Notes under the pieces: model-generated
Told to the model about the DNA's origin: nothing
The model's input: the letters and a program-made list of their open reading frames with translations, nothing else
Database searches by the model: none
Shown here: piece by piece, positions 44,999 through 54,253 of the stretch
How positions within the stretch are numbered: position 1 is the first letter of the stretch
Layout of the letters: each line of letters begins with the position of its first letter
Position numbers and translations under genes: made by a program
Origin: Aquimarina pacifica
GTDB taxonomy: Bacteria > Bacteroidota > Bacteroidia > Flavobacteriales > Flavobacteriaceae
DNA: 64,000 bases
Direction of reading: 5' to 3'
Assembly: GCF_000520955.1 (NCBI RefSeq)
Contig: NZ_JACC01000008.1
Location: forward strand, 62,001-126,000

Positions 44999-45083
44999 AT
45001 GATCGTGTTTGTTTAAAATTTTGACAAAAGTAAGGATTATAACTTACTTCTAGAATTTATGCTTTTAGAGCTTACTATACCTT

Positions 45084-45935
45084 TTAGGAATATTTATTTA
45101 AAACATTTTTTACGCTATCATAATAGGAGCTCCCAAATATATTAAGATGAACTAGTAAGTAATATAACTGCCATATCGACAATCGCTCTCTCCAATTATG
45201 CGAAAACGGAAAAACCTCATCATATACTCGAAACAATTCTGAATCAAAACCTCCGAAAAGCAACATCATACTAATATCCATTTCTCTAGGTGCAAATGCA
45301 ACTGCTGGATCAATTAAACAAGGAATGCCACCATTGCCTACTATAAAATTACCACTCCATAAATCACCATGAATCAAACTTGCCGGTTCTTTGGGGATTT
45401 CATCTTCTATACATTTATAAAATTGATCCAACCCAGAGAATAGAAAACCATTCGTCGCTGCTAATTCGAATTGAGGATGCAAACGCTGCTGTATGTAAAA
45501 CTGTTCGGCTGTATGGTGCCTTGCATTGAATTGGGGTAAACTTCCTATATAATTATCGATACTCAGTCCAAAACAAGGAGAACTTTGCTGATGCAATAAA
45601 GCCAATTTTTCTCCAAAAACTGTCCAAAAATCCCCAGATGGTTGTCCAGTATTAATATATTCTAGTAGTAAAAAAGAAGTGTTATCAATCGTATCAAATC
45701 CCAATATTTCAGGAACTCTAAATGTATTCGAGCTTTTTAACTCCTTAAGTCCTTTTGCCTCTGCAGCAAACATCTCGGGAAATAATGAGGCTATGTTTAT
45801 TTTTACTATTACTTTACCCTTGGTAGTAGATAACATATAGACGTCATTAATATCTCCTCCTGACATACGCACTGAAGATATTATTTTTTCTGAAAGAAAC
45901 TTCTCTAAGTGATATACAATTGATTCTGATAACAA
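45084..45935 (-). CDS. Fructosamine kinase-family protein
   Basis: A 283-residue kinase-like protein. LIHGDLWSGNF near residue 185 holds the catalytic aspartate and CLIDPAVAFAPREMD the metal-binding aspartate of the fructosamine-3-kinase/aminoglycoside phosphotransferase fold; VKINIA holds the ATP-binding lysine. It phosphorylates glycated amines to make them unstable, a protein-repair step. It starts 13 bases after the PNPOx-like gene. Confidence 0.92.
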   Translation of the reverse strand: MLSESIVYHLEKFLSEKIISSVRMSGGDINDVYMLSTTKGKVIVKINIASLFPEMFAAEAKGLKELKSSNTFRVPEILGFDTIDNTSFLLLEYINTGQPSGDFWTVFGEKLALLHQQSSPCFGLSIDNYIGSLPQFNARHHTAEQFYIQQRLHPQFELAATNGFLFSGLDQFYKCIEDEIPKEPASLIHGDLWSGNFIVGNGGIPCLIDPAVAFAPREMDISMMLLFGGFDSELFRVYDEVFPFSHNWRERLSIWQLYYLLVHLNIFGSSYYDSVKNVLNKYS

Positions 45936-45948
45936 AAATATATGTGAA

Positions 45949-46407
45949 TTATAAATTATAGGCTTTTTTGGCTCTTTCTATTTGCTCTTCTTCTGTAGTA
46001 TTGGGATAAAACAAATACCTCGGTGCTAATATTTCTTTTGATTGGTCTATAGTTATTTTTAGCACTGATGAGAATGGAAAAACCCCTTTTGTCATTTCTA
46101 ATAACAAAGGCTCAATCTCATCAAATTCGGGTTCATTTTTCTTTATAATTACTGCTTTTCCTTTTAACTGAAACCCTTTTTGCACCAAAACGTCAACAAA
46201 ACTGACACATACATTATTATTATTTTTGATATTAATAACTGTTTGAGGGGATGCAATATTTGCAATGATAATACAATCTTCTTTATAATGCGTAAATATT
46301 TCTTTGGGAGATACATTGGGTATTGCGTCCTGTGAGCTGGTTGCCAACCAACATAAAACACTTCGATCTAAATACTTTTTAATCTCTGTTGTTAATTCCA
46401 TTTTCAA
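45949..46407 (-). CDS. Pyridoxamine 5'-phosphate oxidase-like flavin-binding protein
   Basis: A 152-residue split-barrel protein: LCWLATSSQDAIPNVSPKE and NNNVCVSFVDVLVQKGFQLKG match the PNPOx-like FMN-binding family. The true PdxH substrate region is missing, so it is probably a general flavin or heme oxidoreductase. An ATG two codons later is an equal start. Located in a row with the fructosamine kinase gene. Confidence 0.85.
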   Translation of the reverse strand: MKMELTTEIKKYLDRSVLCWLATSSQDAIPNVSPKEIFTHYKEDCIIIANIASPQTVINIKNNNNVCVSFVDVLVQKGFQLKGKAVIIKKNEPEFDEIEPLLLEMTKGVFPFSSVLKITIDQSKEILAPRYLFYPNTTEEEQIERAKKAYNL

Positions 46408-46460
46408 GAAATTGCTTTTATCTATACACCTATTCTTTTCTGAAATTAGGAGATAAAAAA

Positions 46461-47405
46461 TTACTCTTTTTTTCTGTAGTATGTTAAATATGTAAAAGGA
46501 TGTTTATGTCTTTCATCCACGTCATGAAATTCTTCTTTCTTTAACTCCCAAATATTCATATCTATCTCAGGAAAGAACGTATCGGCCTCAAAAGATTCAT
46601 GTATTCTGGTAAGCTCTATACACTTCGCATACTCCATAGCAAGCGCATAAATTTCGCCTCCACCGATAATAAACGGTTGAGGATCTGTTTTTACTAATTT
46701 TATTGCATCCTCTATGGTATGCACGACAATAGCTCCTTCGGCTTGATATGAGGTATTTCTGGTCACTACTACATGTACTCTATTAGGCAATAGTTTTGGA
46801 AATGACTCAAATGTCTTTCGCCCCATAATAATATGATGACCAGTAGTCAATGATTTAAAACGCTTAAAATCATCTGGTAAATGCCAAACCAAATCATTAT
46901 CCTTTCCCAATGAATTATCCTCTCCGGCAGCTGCAATCATAGTGATCAGAGGATTGGACTCTTGCATTACATTTACAATTTCTGATGCTTTTTCTTTAAT
47001 AAACCCTTCTTTCTTTTTTTTAAGTTCATCTGTCGGGTACATTAAGTCAACATCTTTTTTGAGTAAAGCAATTTCGGCTTTTTGCTTCGTAATAAGTCGC
47101 TCCATTTGCCGGTCAGTCCACTCTTTACCCATAAATGTGCTAAACAACCAAACATTACAAAAATGTATCATAAAAAGAAATGCCCAAAAAATCACACAAA
47201 TGACATACCAGTCTGCACCAAAGAAAGTAACTTCTTTTTTGTACCCCACTAATAAATTAAGAAGAATAAAGAACAAAGAGCCTACAATGAAAACAATGAA
47301 ATGCTGAAATAATCTTTTTTTCTGAATAACTCTCTTACGAGCATGCTCATAGAGTTCTCTTTGCTGTGGATCAACTTGTACTTTTTCTTTCTTTTTTGAA
47401 AACAT
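46461..47405 (-). CDS. folA: Dihydrofolate reductase fused to an N-terminal two-TM domain
   Basis: A 314-residue protein, twice the length of usual DHFR. Residues about 24-100 hold two hydrophobic segments (FIVFIVGSLFFILLNLLV and VICVIFWAFLFMIHFCNVW) in a 2TM-type domain with charged flanks, then a helical linker (105-145). Residues from about 150 to 312 are a complete DHFR, with LGKDNDLVWHLPDDFKRFK, IIMGRKTFES, the IGGGEIY cofactor loop and a final TYYRKKE. It should reduce dihydrofolate with NADPH, held at the inner membrane. thyA lies elsewhere in this window (55,993). Confidence 0.93.
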   Translation of the reverse strand: MFSKKKEKVQVDPQQRELYEHARKRVIQKKRLFQHFIVFIVGSLFFILLNLLVGYKKEVTFFGADWYVICVIFWAFLFMIHFCNVWLFSTFMGKEWTDRQMERLITKQKAEIALLKKDVDLMYPTDELKKKKEGFIKEKASEIVNVMQESNPLITMIAAAGEDNSLGKDNDLVWHLPDDFKRFKSLTTGHHIIMGRKTFESFPKLLPNRVHVVVTRNTSYQAEGAIVVHTIEDAIKLVKTDPQPFIIGGGEIYALAMEYAKCIELTRIHESFEADTFFPEIDMNIWELKKEEFHDVDERHKHPFTYLTYYRKKE

Positions 47406-47470
47406 ATTAATGTTACCTTAGTATCTAGAAGTAAAGATATAGTTTTTACCAAAAATCGCCGAAGTAACTT

Positions 47471-48541
47471 ATGAAGAATTTAAGAAACGTATTTCCTATT
47501 TTATCCCATAACACCTATCTCAACACTGCTGCTTCAGGTATATTATATGATTCACTTTTAGATTTTAGACAAGAATGTGATTTAGAATTTATTCTACACG
47601 GAAGTAAAATTAGAGACCATCAACAGATGTTTCTTAAAAATGTACGACAAACAATTGGGTCTTTCTTAGGCGCTTCTGAAGAGAATATAATATTAACTCC
47701 AAATTTCTCATTGGGCATCAATACAATACTAAATGGTTTAGAGAAAAAAAGAAAAATACTACTCCTAGATACTGATTACCCTTCCCTAAATTTTGCAGTT
47801 ACAAACAAGGGGTTCGAAGTCTGTTATGCTCAGGTAAATGCTAGTTTAGAACAAAATATTGTTGAAGCCATAGAAAAACACGCACCTGATATTCTGGCGA
47901 TAAGTATTATACAATACATAAGTGGCATTATGATCGATCTTAACTTTCTACAAACATTAAAAGCTACATATCCGAAGCTACTCATTATTGCAGATGGCAC
48001 TCAATTTTGTGGTACCAAAGATTTTGATTTTGACAGTTCTGGTATCGATATTCTTGGATGTAGTGGCTATAAATGGCTTCTTGGTGGATATGGCAACGGG
48101 TTTTTCCTATTCAAAAACGAAATACTTGAGAGAATTACCCCAAATTCGTACAAAAAATCAGCATTAGAGATGGATTATGATGATTCATATACTAATTTAC
48201 AAGCTCGATTTCAATGTGGCCATTTAGATAATTTTAACTTCGGAAGTTTACAACACTCTTTGAAATTTTTAACCCAAATAGGAATTTTGAATATAGAAAA
48301 CAGTATCAAAGAAGTATCTGATTACGCAAGAGTAGAATTAAGCAAATTAGAGTTACTTGACAAAGAGGTAATGAAAAGACCTGTACATAGTTCTATTTAT
48401 AATATCCGAGGTGATGAAAAACTATTTAATACATTAAAAAAAGCACATATTATTACCTCTTTAAGAGGTTCGGGTATTCGAATTAGCTTACATTTTTACA
48501 ACACAAAAGAAGATATTGACAAATTAATTGATAACCTATAA
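47471..48541 (+). CDS. Class V aminotransferase-fold PLP enzyme
   Basis: A 356-residue protein. YLNTAASG at the N-terminus, LTPNFSLGINTI, the aspartate in IIADGTQFCG and the cofactor lysine in GCSGYKWLLGGYG place it with the cysteine desulfurase/selenocysteine lyase-like class V family. A catalytic cysteine loop of true desulfurases is not obvious near the C-terminus, so the reaction is unclear. Divergent from the DHFR fusion, 66 bases apart. Confidence 0.88.
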   Translation: MKNLRNVFPILSHNTYLNTAASGILYDSLLDFRQECDLEFILHGSKIRDHQQMFLKNVRQTIGSFLGASEENIILTPNFSLGINTILNGLEKKRKILLLDTDYPSLNFAVTNKGFEVCYAQVNASLEQNIVEAIEKHAPDILAISIIQYISGIMIDLNFLQTLKATYPKLLIIADGTQFCGTKDFDFDSSGIDILGCSGYKWLLGGYGNGFFLFKNEILERITPNSYKKSALEMDYDDSYTNLQARFQCGHLDNFNFGSLQHSLKFLTQIGILNIENSIKEVSDYARVELSKLELLDKEVMKRPVHSSIYNIRGDEKLFNTLKKAHIITSLRGSGIRISLHFYNTKEDIDKLIDNL

Positions 48542-48676
48542 CGTTATAGATAGTTTTTTTGAAATAATTGTCATTAAATAGCTAAAAATGTGACTCCTCC
48601 ATTTTTTATTTCTAGCCTTTTATAGTAACTTAGTTACAAGTTTTTTAACCAATGCTTAAATAAAAAATAAAAAATT

Positions 48677-48973
48677 ATGGCGATTACCAAACAATATTTA
48701 AAATCTAAACCCATTTGTAAAGTTACCTTCATAGTTCCTGCAAAAGAAGCCAACACTGTAAGTGTAGCAGGAGAATTTAATGAGTGGAATACTGAAGCTA
48801 CTGTACTTAAAAAATTAAAAAACGGCAATTTCAAGGGAACCATAAATCTTCCCAAAGACAACAATTTTGAGTTTAAATATGTCGTAGATGGTCAATGGAC
48901 TAACGAAGCCGAAGCTGATGGATATCAGTGGAGCGATTTTGCTTCTACCGACAATAGCTTGTTAGTATTGTAA
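48677..48973 (+). CDS. Isoamylase N-terminal (E-set, glycogen-binding-like) domain protein
   Basis: A 98-residue single domain with VSVAGEFNEWNTEAT and FEFKYVVDGQWTNEAEADGY, the AMPK-glycogen-binding/isoamylase early-set signature. Such free-standing domains in flavobacteria are thought to bind alpha-glucans; no enzyme is attached. A 9-bp-arm hairpin 60 bases downstream may end the transcript. Confidence 0.9.
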   Translation: MAITKQYLKSKPICKVTFIVPAKEANTVSVAGEFNEWNTEATVLKKLKNGNFKGTINLPKDNNFEFKYVVDGQWTNEAEADGYQWSDFASTDNSLLVL

Positions 48974-49035
48974 TAGAATAATTTAGGTTTTTTAATACTT
49001 TTATAACAATAGTGTTTAGAACTTTATTATAGCTG

Positions 49036-49061
49036 TGTACTAATCAGTATCAATTAGTACA
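49036..49061 (+). terminator. Hairpin after the E-set domain gene
   Basis: TGTACTAAT and ATTAGTACA are perfect 9-base inverted arms around an 8-base loop, 62 bases past the stop at 48,973. The sequence after it (TCATATTCTTTTG) is only moderately T-rich, so termination is likely but not certain. Confidence 0.45.
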
Positions 49062-49234
49062 TCATATTCTTTTGTGTGCTGTTTTTTCTAAATACTATTC
49101 TTAAAATCCTTTTATATTTCTACAAAACTATTTTCTTAAATCATTATATCAATTCGTACAAAAATGATAAGGCATCAAAAAATTGATCCATAGTCATTCG
49201 TATTCATATATTGTTTTATAAATAATAATTAGGT

Positions 49235-49285
49235 AAAGTTAGCATCCTGTCGCCTCCCCCAAGGAAAAGGGATGCCAACCTTTTT
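49235..49285 (+). terminator. GC-rich imperfect hairpin with T-tract in an AT-rich region
   Basis: 49,235-49,247 pairs with 49,270-49,283 (one bulge, one mismatch) around a loop containing CCTCCCCC, and is followed by TTTTT. It stands alone, 260 bases from the upstream gene. It could end an unseen small RNA or be a dispersed repeat. Confidence 0.4.
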
Positions 49286-49596
49286 ATAGTTATCTGATTA
49301 GGCCAATAAAAGCTACGCAACCATCATTTATAAGTACCATACTCACCTTATGGTTAGAAAAATAAATACAGTCAGAAACTACCATATCCCCACAATAATT
49401 AATTAGACCAAACATATCATAAAACAATACTTATTAACTCAATTACTCTGGTTTTCTAATTGTACACATTACATAATATTTATGTCAAAAAATATTACGA
49501 AGTTTTGAAAAATCATTCATATCTACTACATTTCTAACTGCATACTACCTATCTAATTTTAAGTGGTTTGCTTTTTTAGTAAAAAAAACAAAAAAA

Positions 49597-49624
49597 TGTC
49601 CCCCTTTCTGATTTGATAAACGTC
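49597..49624 (+). promoter_or_regulatory. Candidate ECF sigma promoter before the DGPF/ECF pair
   Basis: TGTCCC at 49,597 and CGTC at 49,621-49,624 with an 18-base spacer, 33 bases before the start of the YCII gene. ECF42-type promoters are reported with TGTC-like -35 and CG-containing -10 elements (from memory), so autoregulation by the sigma factor at 50,005 is plausible. Confidence 0.35.
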
Positions 49625-49657
49625 TTAGTAGTATAAACAATTTAAAACTTAATTATT

Positions 49658-50005
49658 ATGAAAGAATTTATGATGCTTTTTGTCGGTGCAGATTACACCG
49701 ATATAGGACTTTCTCCTGAAGAACTTCAAAATCGAATGGGAAAATGGTTTGCATGGAATGATAAAATGCAAAAAGAAGGAATTCATCGTGGAGGAAATGC
49801 ACTTACACCAAACATCCGTCGAATTGTGGGAAAAAATCGAACCGTTACAGACATTACCTCAGCAGAAGTCAAAGAACTGATAGGAGGTTATTATTTAGTA
49901 AAAGCCAAAGATTTTGATGAGGTACAAGAAATTGCACAAGATTTTCCTGACTATGATCTTGGAGGAACGGTAGAAATTCGTGAAATAATGGTTTTTGACC
50001 AATAA
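49658..50005 (+). CDS. YCII-related (DGPF) domain protein
   Basis: A 115-residue protein with MKEFMMLFVGAD at the start and DYDLGGTVEIREI near the end, the DGPF/YCII fold. Genes of this kind stand next to ECF42 sigma factors in many bacteria, and this one overlaps the sigma factor start (TAATG). Its biochemical role is unproven. Confidence 0.92.
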   Translation: MKEFMMLFVGADYTDIGLSPEELQNRMGKWFAWNDKMQKEGIHRGGNALTPNIRRIVGKNRTVTDITSAEVKELIGGYYLVKAKDFDEVQEIAQDFPDYDLGGTVEIREIMVFDQ

Positions 50006-51252
50006 TGGAGTCCAAATATATTGACCATCTTTTTAGACATCATAGCGGAAAGATGGTCTCTATTTTAACCCGTATTTTTGGTCTAGAACATCTAGAAACT
50101 ATTGAAGATGCAGTACAAGACACCTTTGTCAAAGCTAGTGTATCCTGGAGGCATGAACGACCTCAACATCCAGAGGCATGGTTAATCCAAGCGGCTAAAA
50201 ATAGAATGCTTGATATTTTTAGGAAGTTAAAAACAGAGAAAAATTATCTTCCTAATATACAATCAGGAACAGATTTTATTGCAATTAATGAACTTTTTCT
50301 CGATACCGAAATCGAGGATTCTCAACTAAGGATGATTTTTACTGCTTGTCACCCGAATCTAGATCCTAGAGACCGCATTTCATTTGCCCTAAAAACGGTG
50401 TCTGGATTTAGTATCAAAGAAATAGCATCTGCATTGTTAACCAAAGAAGAAACGATAAAAAAACGTCTCTCCCGTGCCCGTAAAAGTATTCAGCAATGCC
50501 AGCTTAAGTTTACTATTCCCCAAGGCAAAGAGCTGCCTCAACGATTAGAAAGTGTTATGGAGGTCTTGTATCTAATTTTTAATGAAGGATTCCATTCTAA
50601 TCAAAAAGAAAAATTAATACGAAAAGAATTGTGTGGTGAGGCCATGCGCCTATGTAAAATGCTGCTCAAAAATAAACTAACACGCACCTCAACAAGTTAT
50701 GCTTTGTTTGCACTAATGTGTTTTCATGCCGCTCGACTAAATGCTAAAACTAGTACAGAAAATAAAATTCTGGATCTTAAGCATCAAGATAGAAGTCAAT
50801 GGCATTTTCCGTTAATTGAACTAGGAAATTCTATTATGAGTAAAGCAGTAGATAACGCCGAGTTTTCATGCTACCATTATGAAGCAGCGATAGCCTTCGA
50901 ACATCTAAAAGCTAAACATTTTGATGACACAAATTGGAATGCACTATTACATTGGTATCAATGTCTTAATAAGCTTCAACCAATGCCAACTCATATATTA
51001 ACAATGGCAGTTATATGTATTCAAAATAAAGAACTTTCAAAAGCCAAGGGCTATTTTGATCAACTCATGCCCAAAGACTTTGGACAACGCGTTTATCTTT
51101 ATTACGGAGCACTTTCTGATTACTATAGTGCCATCAAAAACTTCAACAAAGCAATAGCATATCTTAATGATGCCATTGATCATGTAAACAATGTCCTTGA
51201 AAAAGAGTATTTACAAAAAAAGAAAAGAACATTGCTTCAAAATAATAGTTGA
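50005..51252 (+). CDS. ECF42-type RNA polymerase sigma factor with C-terminal TPR-like domain
   Basis: A 415-residue protein. Residues 1-175 hold sigma region 2 (EDAVQDTFVKA..W) and region 4 (FSIKEIASALLTKEETIKKRLSRAR). The long C-terminal part (about 185-415) has LIFNEGFHSN and helical repeats ending GALSDYYSAIKNFNKAIAYLNDAI, as in the ECF42 group (DUF6596). In this group the C-terminal domain is required for activity and no anti-sigma factor is encoded. Start overlaps the DGPF stop, so both are translated together. Confidence 0.93.
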   Translation: MESKYIDHLFRHHSGKMVSILTRIFGLEHLETIEDAVQDTFVKASVSWRHERPQHPEAWLIQAAKNRMLDIFRKLKTEKNYLPNIQSGTDFIAINELFLDTEIEDSQLRMIFTACHPNLDPRDRISFALKTVSGFSIKEIASALLTKEETIKKRLSRARKSIQQCQLKFTIPQGKELPQRLESVMEVLYLIFNEGFHSNQKEKLIRKELCGEAMRLCKMLLKNKLTRTSTSYALFALMCFHAARLNAKTSTENKILDLKHQDRSQWHFPLIELGNSIMSKAVDNAEFSCYHYEAAIAFEHLKAKHFDDTNWNALLHWYQCLNKLQPMPTHILTMAVICIQNKELSKAKGYFDQLMPKDFGQRVYLYYGALSDYYSAIKNFNKAIAYLNDAIDHVNNVLEKEYLQKKKRTLLQNNS

Positions 51253-51370
51253 TTATTTATTCAAAACAAATAATATAGGTAATCATTTCTTGTTATTCTA
51301 TAGAAACAATCCATGTATGAGCAACCATTTAGTGATAGACACATCAATATAAAAATGCTTAAAACAAATC

Positions 51371-51742
51371 GTGATGCCAAAAATATATTCAATCTTACTA
51401 ATAATACCTTCCTTTTTTATCATTGCCTCTTGCTCAAATAATGATGATCAAGATTCTGAGTATTCAGTTACCGGGACCTTCGTACATCAAATTCCTGATT
51501 GTGATAACAGCTCAAACTTCGAAATAAACTGTAGCGAATTTGTTGAGTTTGTAAACTCCTCCGAAGTCAATGCCTTAATAGGTGGTAGTGACATTATTTA
51601 TGTAACAACATATACTATAAATAAAAATAGTATTGAACTAAGTAAAGAGGATGGGTTAAACTTTGATATTTCATTTACAATACAAGATAATTCAACACTA
51701 ATTCGCAAAGAAGACGATACTGTCTGGTTAAAAAAAGATTAA
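51371..51742 (+). CDS. Small lipoprotein of unknown function
   Basis: A 123-residue protein with signal MMPKIYSILL.. and lipobox IASCSNND. The mature 100 residues contain two further cysteines (DCDN, INCSEF) and look beta-rich, like the short lipocalin-like lipoproteins elsewhere in this window. No family recognised. It is 118 bases after the sigma factor and 84 before the M43 protease. Confidence 0.75.
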   Translation: MMPKIYSILLIIPSFFIIASCSNNDDQDSEYSVTGTFVHQIPDCDNSSNFEINCSEFVEFVNSSEVNALIGGSDIIYVTTYTINKNSIELSKEDGLNFDISFTIQDNSTLIRKEDDTVWLKKD

Positions 51743-51826
51743 AGTTAAATTACCTGTCATTTTATAAATTATATTTAGAATTTTATAAATTATGCCTGCA
51801 AACATCCCATAGTATTAATCCCGAAA

Positions 51827-52750
51827 ATGAATTTTCTTATACCCTACAGAATAACTGTTATCCTTATTCTTTTAATCACTGTACTTTTTTCTTGTACTTC
51901 TGATGATGCAAAAGAAGACCTTCAAATAGCATCTGACATATACAAATTACCCATAGTTATTCATATTATTCATTTAGGAGAACCCATTGGTGAAGGAAAC
52001 AATTTAGCTCAAAATAGAATCATGTCTCAGGTGCAAATTCTAAATAATGATTTCAGAAAAAAAGAAGGAACCTCTGGTTATAATACACACATATTAGGGG
52101 CAGACACAAAAATAGAATTTATTCTTGCAGAAATCACACCTGAAGGAAACCCTACAAATGGCATACATAGAATTAATGCATCTGATATCGAGATTGATTC
52201 AGACAATGCAGAGTTACCTTTCGACTGGCTTACCCAATATAGTTACTGGAACCCTGACAACTACATCAATATTTGGGTGCTGCCCGTAGCTCCCCAAAAT
52301 CTTTTTCTAGGCAGTTCAACTTTCCCTACTACGGATTTACCAGGACTCGAAAATGAACTACAAACAAAAGGGGATGGTATTCTCATTAACACCCCACATT
52401 TTGGTGAATCAAATATCTCTGGAAATGCAAATCTAGGCAGAACATTGACTCATGAAATGGGTCATTTTTTCGGATTAGAACACTTATGGGGCAAAAGAGA
52501 AAATACTACATGTGGTGAATATGATGATTATTGTGATGACACTCCTCCTGTAACGAAACGTTCAAAAGATTGTGTAGAAAACATATTCGCCTGCAATGAA
52601 GAAATAGCGCTAATTAATAATTATATGGACTATACTGCGGATTCCTGCATGAATATGTTTACCAATGATCAAGTTACCCGCATGCGATATGTATTAGAAA
52701 ATGCTGATCGTAGAAAATCTCTTATAATTTCGTCTGCTATATCAAGATAA
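51827..52750 (+). CDS. M43-family zinc metalloprotease lipoprotein
   Basis: A 307-residue lipoprotein (lipobox VLFSCTSDD near residue 24). The zinc site HEMGHFFGLEHLWG is HExxHxxGxxH of the metzincins, near residue 210, followed by the cysteine-rich CGEYDDYCDDTPPV and the Met-turn NYMDYTADSC, all typical of M43B (cytophagalysin). It should act on peptides outside the cytoplasm. No T9SS sorting domain is present, so anchoring through lipid is expected. Confidence 0.93.
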   Translation: MNFLIPYRITVILILLITVLFSCTSDDAKEDLQIASDIYKLPIVIHIIHLGEPIGEGNNLAQNRIMSQVQILNNDFRKKEGTSGYNTHILGADTKIEFILAEITPEGNPTNGIHRINASDIEIDSDNAELPFDWLTQYSYWNPDNYINIWVLPVAPQNLFLGSSTFPTTDLPGLENELQTKGDGILINTPHFGESNISGNANLGRTLTHEMGHFFGLEHLWGKRENTTCGEYDDYCDDTPPVTKRSKDCVENIFACNEEIALINNYMDYTADSCMNMFTNDQVTRMRYVLENADRRKSLIISSAISR

Positions 52751-52800
52751 AATACGAAATTTGAATACATGACTAATTTTTAACAAAAAAAAAAGAACAT

Positions 52801-53172
52801 ATGAAATTAGGTGCGTTTTCAGTTAGTCTCAGTGTCAAAGACATTAAGGCATCCAAACAATTTTATGAAAAACTAGGTTTTGCAGTTTTTGCAGGTGATC
52901 TTGAAAAAAAATACCTGATCATGAAAAATGAAAATACTTTAATAGGTCTATTCGAAGGAATGTTTGAAAACAACCTCTTAACCTTTAATCCTGGATGGGA
53001 CCAAAATGCTAATAATATTACTCATTTTGATGATATAAGAGAAATCCAAAAGCACCTAAAAAAGAACAATATAAGTATAGAAAACGAAGCTGATGAGAAC
53101 ACAACAGGACCAGCGAGTTTGGTAGTAATGGATCCCGACGGAAATGCTATTCTAATTGATCAACATGTCTAG
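52801..53172 (+). CDS. VOC-family (glyoxalase-like) protein
   Basis: A 123-residue protein with SVKDIKASKQFYEKLGF and ASLVVMDPDGNAILIDQH, the two halves of a vicinal oxygen chelate domain. Possible metal ligands include a glutamate near the end of each half. The family covers glyoxalases, dioxygenases and resistance proteins; the substrate is not readable. Single gene. Confidence 0.88.
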   Translation: MKLGAFSVSLSVKDIKASKQFYEKLGFAVFAGDLEKKYLIMKNENTLIGLFEGMFENNLLTFNPGWDQNANNITHFDDIREIQKHLKKNNISIENEADENTTGPASLVVMDPDGNAILIDQHV

Positions 53173-53265
53173 TTAAAACCATACGAAAACAGCATCTTCC
53201 CCAAAAATTAAAACAGCTATACTCGTAACAATTTACAATCAAACCTATAATTATAGTACTATTTT

Positions 53266-54240
53266 TTAATTAGTTTTCTGTATTACATAATTTTTATACT
53301 CCTTATTTTCATCAGCAAAAGAACAAATAACTTCTAATCCTGATTCTTTTGTCAACCAAGTTACAATATCATCATCATATTTCTGTGATATCTCAGTATG
53401 TATACTTTCCCAAGCCTCAAAATGCACCTCTAGGGATAACAAATCAATATCTACTATTTGTTTTTCTGTACTCACCAAATAACTCTTTGCGGTTCCATTT
53501 TCGGGATCATAGGCCTCCCAATGTATAAATTTATCAAGATTAAAGTTGGCACTAAGTTCTCTGTTAATTCGGGTCAGAACATTTTTATTGAAAGCAGCAG
53601 TTATACCTGATTTGTCATTATATGCATCTAAAATTTTCTGAGGATCTTTTTTTTGATCAAAACCTATAAAAACGAGATCATCTGCATTCATTATATTATT
53701 CAATTCTTTCAAAAATTGAATAGCCTTAGGGTGCAATAAGTTTCCAATATTAGACCCTAATACCATAACAACTTTTTTGCGTTCACTAATATGTTTTAGT
53801 CGATCCAAAATTTCGAAATACTCACCTATATGTCCTTCTACATGAACAGTGGGCATTTCGACACTTAAGTTCTCTACCAAATTATTAATTGCATTTTTAC
53901 TAATATCAATCGGCATATAGCTAAAATCATAATTCCTATTTTCTAACTCTTGCAATAGCACTTTTGTTTTTTTTCCATCTCCGGCTCCCAATTCAATAAG
54001 ATCAAACCCTTCTTCAGAAGAACCAAAACTACTTATAATACCAGATGCGTGTTTTGTAAAAATTTCAAATTCGGCATTGGTTAGATAATACTCTGGTAAT
54101 GCCATAATCTTTTGAAAAAGAGCATCACCTGTCTTATCATAAAAAAACTTTGAAGATATATATTTAGGAAAAGCTGTTAATCCCTCGCATACTTCTTTTT
54201 CAAAATTAGAAATACCAACTTTTTGATTTTTAGAATTCAT
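53266..54240 (-). CDS. egtD: L-histidine N-alpha-methyltransferase (ergothioneine synthesis)
   Basis: A 324-residue SAM methyltransferase. FFYDKTGDALFQKIMALPEYYLTNAE is the EgtD N-terminal signature, ELGAGDGKKT the SAM loop near residue 85 and LGSNIGNL follows near 160. It trimethylates histidine to hercynine. It starts 13 bases after egtB, forming the egtB-egtD pair. Confidence 0.96.
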   Translation of the reverse strand: MNSKNQKVGISNFEKEVCEGLTAFPKYISSKFFYDKTGDALFQKIMALPEYYLTNAEFEIFTKHASGIISSFGSSEEGFDLIELGAGDGKKTKVLLQELENRNYDFSYMPIDISKNAINNLVENLSVEMPTVHVEGHIGEYFEILDRLKHISERKKVVMVLGSNIGNLLHPKAIQFLKELNNIMNADDLVFIGFDQKKDPQKILDAYNDKSGITAAFNKNVLTRINRELSANFNLDKFIHWEAYDPENGTAKSYLVSTEKQIVDIDLLSLEVHFEAWESIHTEISQKYDDDIVTWLTKESGLEVICSFADENKEYKNYVIQKTN

Positions 54241-54253
54241 CTTACGTATTAAA

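Larger units (their letters stand above)
48974..49657. other. Long AT-rich intergenic stretch
   Basis: About 680 bases without a supported gene. It contains two hairpins (49,036-49,061 and 49,235-49,285) and, at the right end, a candidate ECF promoter (49,597-49,624). No tRNA or other RNA family recognised. Confidence 0.6.
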
